DNA of 64,000 nt, taken from NCBI GenBank assembly GCA_023898705.1, contig CP060235.1, forward strand, positions 434,001 through 498,000. Reading direction: 5' to 3'. Source of the DNA: Alphaproteobacteria bacterium (GTDB taxonomy: Bacteria > Pseudomonadota > Alphaproteobacteria > CAJXXZ01 > 1604HC). The stretch's first letter is position 1. Each line of letters opens with the position of its first letter. The notes beneath the pieces are model-generated. The model was not told the origin of the DNA. It searched no databases and worked only from the letters and a program-made list of their open reading frames with translations. This document shows, in pieces, positions 62,667-64,000 of the stretch. A program made the position numbers and the translations under genes.

Positions 62667-64000
62667 CTGTTAAATTATTTGTATTACAAAATATTAGTTT
62701 ACCATGGAATGTTAGCAATCTAAGACAAGCCAATGAGCAACAACTGTTAGATTTGCGAATTCATCATAATGTAAATAAAAAATGCAAGGCTGAGGTGAGT
62801 TTTCGCAAATCAATCGACCTTGAACAACATAAATTTATTTGCCTGACATATAATCAAAATATTATTTTTATAGGGAAAATAACTAATATTTCTATTCATA
62901 AGCATGAGTGTACACTTGTTGCCATTTCGGAATCCTTTGAAGATTATATCCAAGAAGTCTTTAATCAAAATCCGATTCCTCAAGTGTTAAATCCTAACTA
63001 CAAAACAGTTAATGACATTTTATTATTTGACTCCAAAATGAATGTATATAACCTGTATCAAGAGATAAATAAAAGGCATAAACATATATCTGATATTAAT
63101 ATATACAGTAAAATTGTTGAGTCATCTAATAAGTCTACATCTAAAATCACACTAAACTTATTATGGAAAAGTCAAAAATATACTTTGATTAATTTGTTGC
63201 AAAATGTAAACATTGCATTAGTATATAATAAGCTTTTGAAAGACAAACAGCGACCTATTAAAAAATATCAAAACTTTGAACATTACATAGTCAGTGATGC
63301 TAATGAGCAAGCGTTAAATTTTAAAAAATATGTAAAAATCTTGAATAAGGAAATTTGGAACTTAAACGTACATATACCTAATTTGCCTAATTTGAAACTA
63401 TATCTAGATCTAAATAAACACATCCAAACACACCCATCATGGGCGCCTAATCATAATTATAAGATAGGAGATATAAGTTTCCATGACGGTAAATTATGTA
63501 AATGCATTAATGAACATTCATCTAAAGCTACGATAGAGCAAGAATATTGGGTTGAATCAGATAATTCGGAGGCAATCATATTGTCCGAAAATATAGGGTA
63601 CGAAATTTTTTGCGAAATTCTTAAACTGATTTCATGCTATGCACAAAAAAATTCTTATGATTATATTTTTTACATAGAAGCTCCTTGGAAATACTGGTTT
63701 GATTTAGATGTAACAGATACTATTTTGGTTGAATATAACGGTTTAGTATTACAAACCAGAGTTAAATCATATGAAAAAGTTTATAGTAATCAAAATCAAA
63801 AAATAAAATTTACTTTAATGTCCTCATTACAATCTAATCCCACTCTTTATGTAGAGGAAGGTTATGTTGACAATGCATATATGTGTGTTTTGATAGAAGA
63901 AACTTATCAAAATCTATCTTATATACAAAATTCAAAAGTAAATTTATCTGATGAATCAAGAATACAAACTTCAATCATTGAAGAAAATGGAGAAGTAATA
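62663..64000 (+). CDS. putative tail/baseplate protein, partial (runs off the end)
   Basis: An ORF of at least 446 codons starting at the ATG that overlaps the previous stop by 4 bases and still open at the last base. The first half is rich in strands and helices and resembles no family I can name. Around residues 260-296, WAPNHNYKIGDISFHDGKLCKC, then H and YW, resemble a short carbohydrate-binding module of the CBM5/12 type (W....Y..Gd.v...gk.Y.c...H). Such modules occur in phage tail tips. The protein may be a host-contact or baseplate protein. It is the last gene visible. Confidence 0.5.
   Translation, partial: MTVKLFVLQNISLPWNVSNLRQANEQQLLDLRIHHNVNKKCKAEVSFRKSIDLEQHKFICLTYNQNIIFIGKITNISIHKHECTLVAISESFEDYIQEVFNQNPIPQVLNPNYKTVNDILLFDSKMNVYNLYQEINKRHKHISDINIYSKIVESSNKSTSKITLNLLWKSQKYTLINLLQNVNIALVYNKLLKDKQRPIKKYQNFEHYIVSDANEQALNFKKYVKILNKEIWNLNVHIPNLPNLKLYLDLNKHIQTHPSWAPNHNYKIGDISFHDGKLCKCINEHSSKATIEQEYWVESDNSEAIILSENIGYEIFCEILKLISCYAQKNSYDYIFYIEAPWKYWFDLDVTDTILVEYNGLVLQTRVKSYEKVYSNQNQKIKFTLMSSLQSNPTLYVEEGYVDNAYMCVLIEETYQNLSYIQNSKVNLSDESRIQTSIIEENGEVI

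Noticed and set aside
57850..64000. Complete recent prophage
   Set aside because: No integrase, repressor, terminase, lysis gene or attachment repeat is seen upstream, and the flanking gene is a host gene; the right end is unseen, so a larger element beyond the window is not excluded.
1..64000. TGA read as tryptophan
   Set aside because: Conserved Trp positions use TGG, and TGA ends many genes at family-typical lengths.
1..64000. CRISPR array or insertion sequence
   Set aside because: No evenly spaced direct repeats, no transposase ORF and no terminal inverted repeats were seen.

Overview
The window is an AT-rich, densely packed bacterial chromosome segment with the standard genetic code (TAA, TAG and TGA all end genes). 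Several genes point to an obligate intracellular alphaproteobacterium of the order Rickettsiales: a Tlc-type ATP/ADP translocase (31003-32403), a TrcR/DUF1013 cell-cycle regulator (19712-20215), the alphaproteobacterial order plsY-dprA-topA, a short ProRS without the inserted editing domain, and a GTA-like capsid block directly beside host genes. I cannot name the family or genus. About 90 percent of the sequence is coding. No rRNA, CRISPR array, insertion sequence or integrase cluster is visible; the only tyrosine recombinase is a Xer-type one.

Layout. 1-733: end of fabG, overlapping nusB. 827-989: tRNA-Arg(ACG) and tRNA-Leu(TAA) on the minus strand. 1160-6609: murG diverging from aspS and infB. 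6610-7005: gap with a possible transporter remnant. 7006-8985: groES-groEL, minus strand. 9172-20215: a long minus-strand run, trcR-plsY-dprA-topA-hypothetical-hemY-like-glyQ-(small ORF)-glyS-5'-3' exonuclease-tyrS. 20358-22908: proS and a DNA photolyase. 23011-23277: tRNA-Val(TAC) and tRNA-Ser(CGA). 23346-30937: plus strand rpiB, transaldolase and xer, then one overlapping operon accA-ftsB-mnhB-mnhC-mnhD-mlaE-mlaF-mlaD. 31003-33751: tlc, a secreted unknown and an EamA transporter. 33980-41361: minus-strand rpmI-rplT-pheS-pheT-lepA and a class A PBP. 41506-43077: thioredoxin and ychF. 43233-51887: two very large exported coiled-coil proteins of no recognised family. 51990-56933: minus strand pssA, psd and a psd-like paralogue, xseB, a corrinoid adenosyltransferase, a possible A24 prepilin peptidase and yidC. 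57020-57682: a TPR protein resembling CpoB/YbgF. 57850-64000: portal, spacer gene, prohead protease, capsid, connector and tail-like genes, running off the end.

How it fits together. The cell makes fatty acids and phospholipid (fabG, accA, plsY, pssA, psd), moves lipid with an Mla system, keeps a peptidoglycan pathway (murG, PBP1, ftsB), inserts membrane proteins (yidC) and imports host ATP (tlc). Aminoacylation genes are numerous, and PheT appears to have lost its editing module. The regions most worth a second look are the two giant exported coiled-coil proteins, the GTA-like block that begins at a portal gene with no terminase, the tandem Psd pair in which one copy lacks the pyruvoyl-forming serine, the eroded PheRS editing domain, the partial Mrp antiporter set inside the ftsB-mla operon, and a 34-residue ORF bridging glyQ and glyS.
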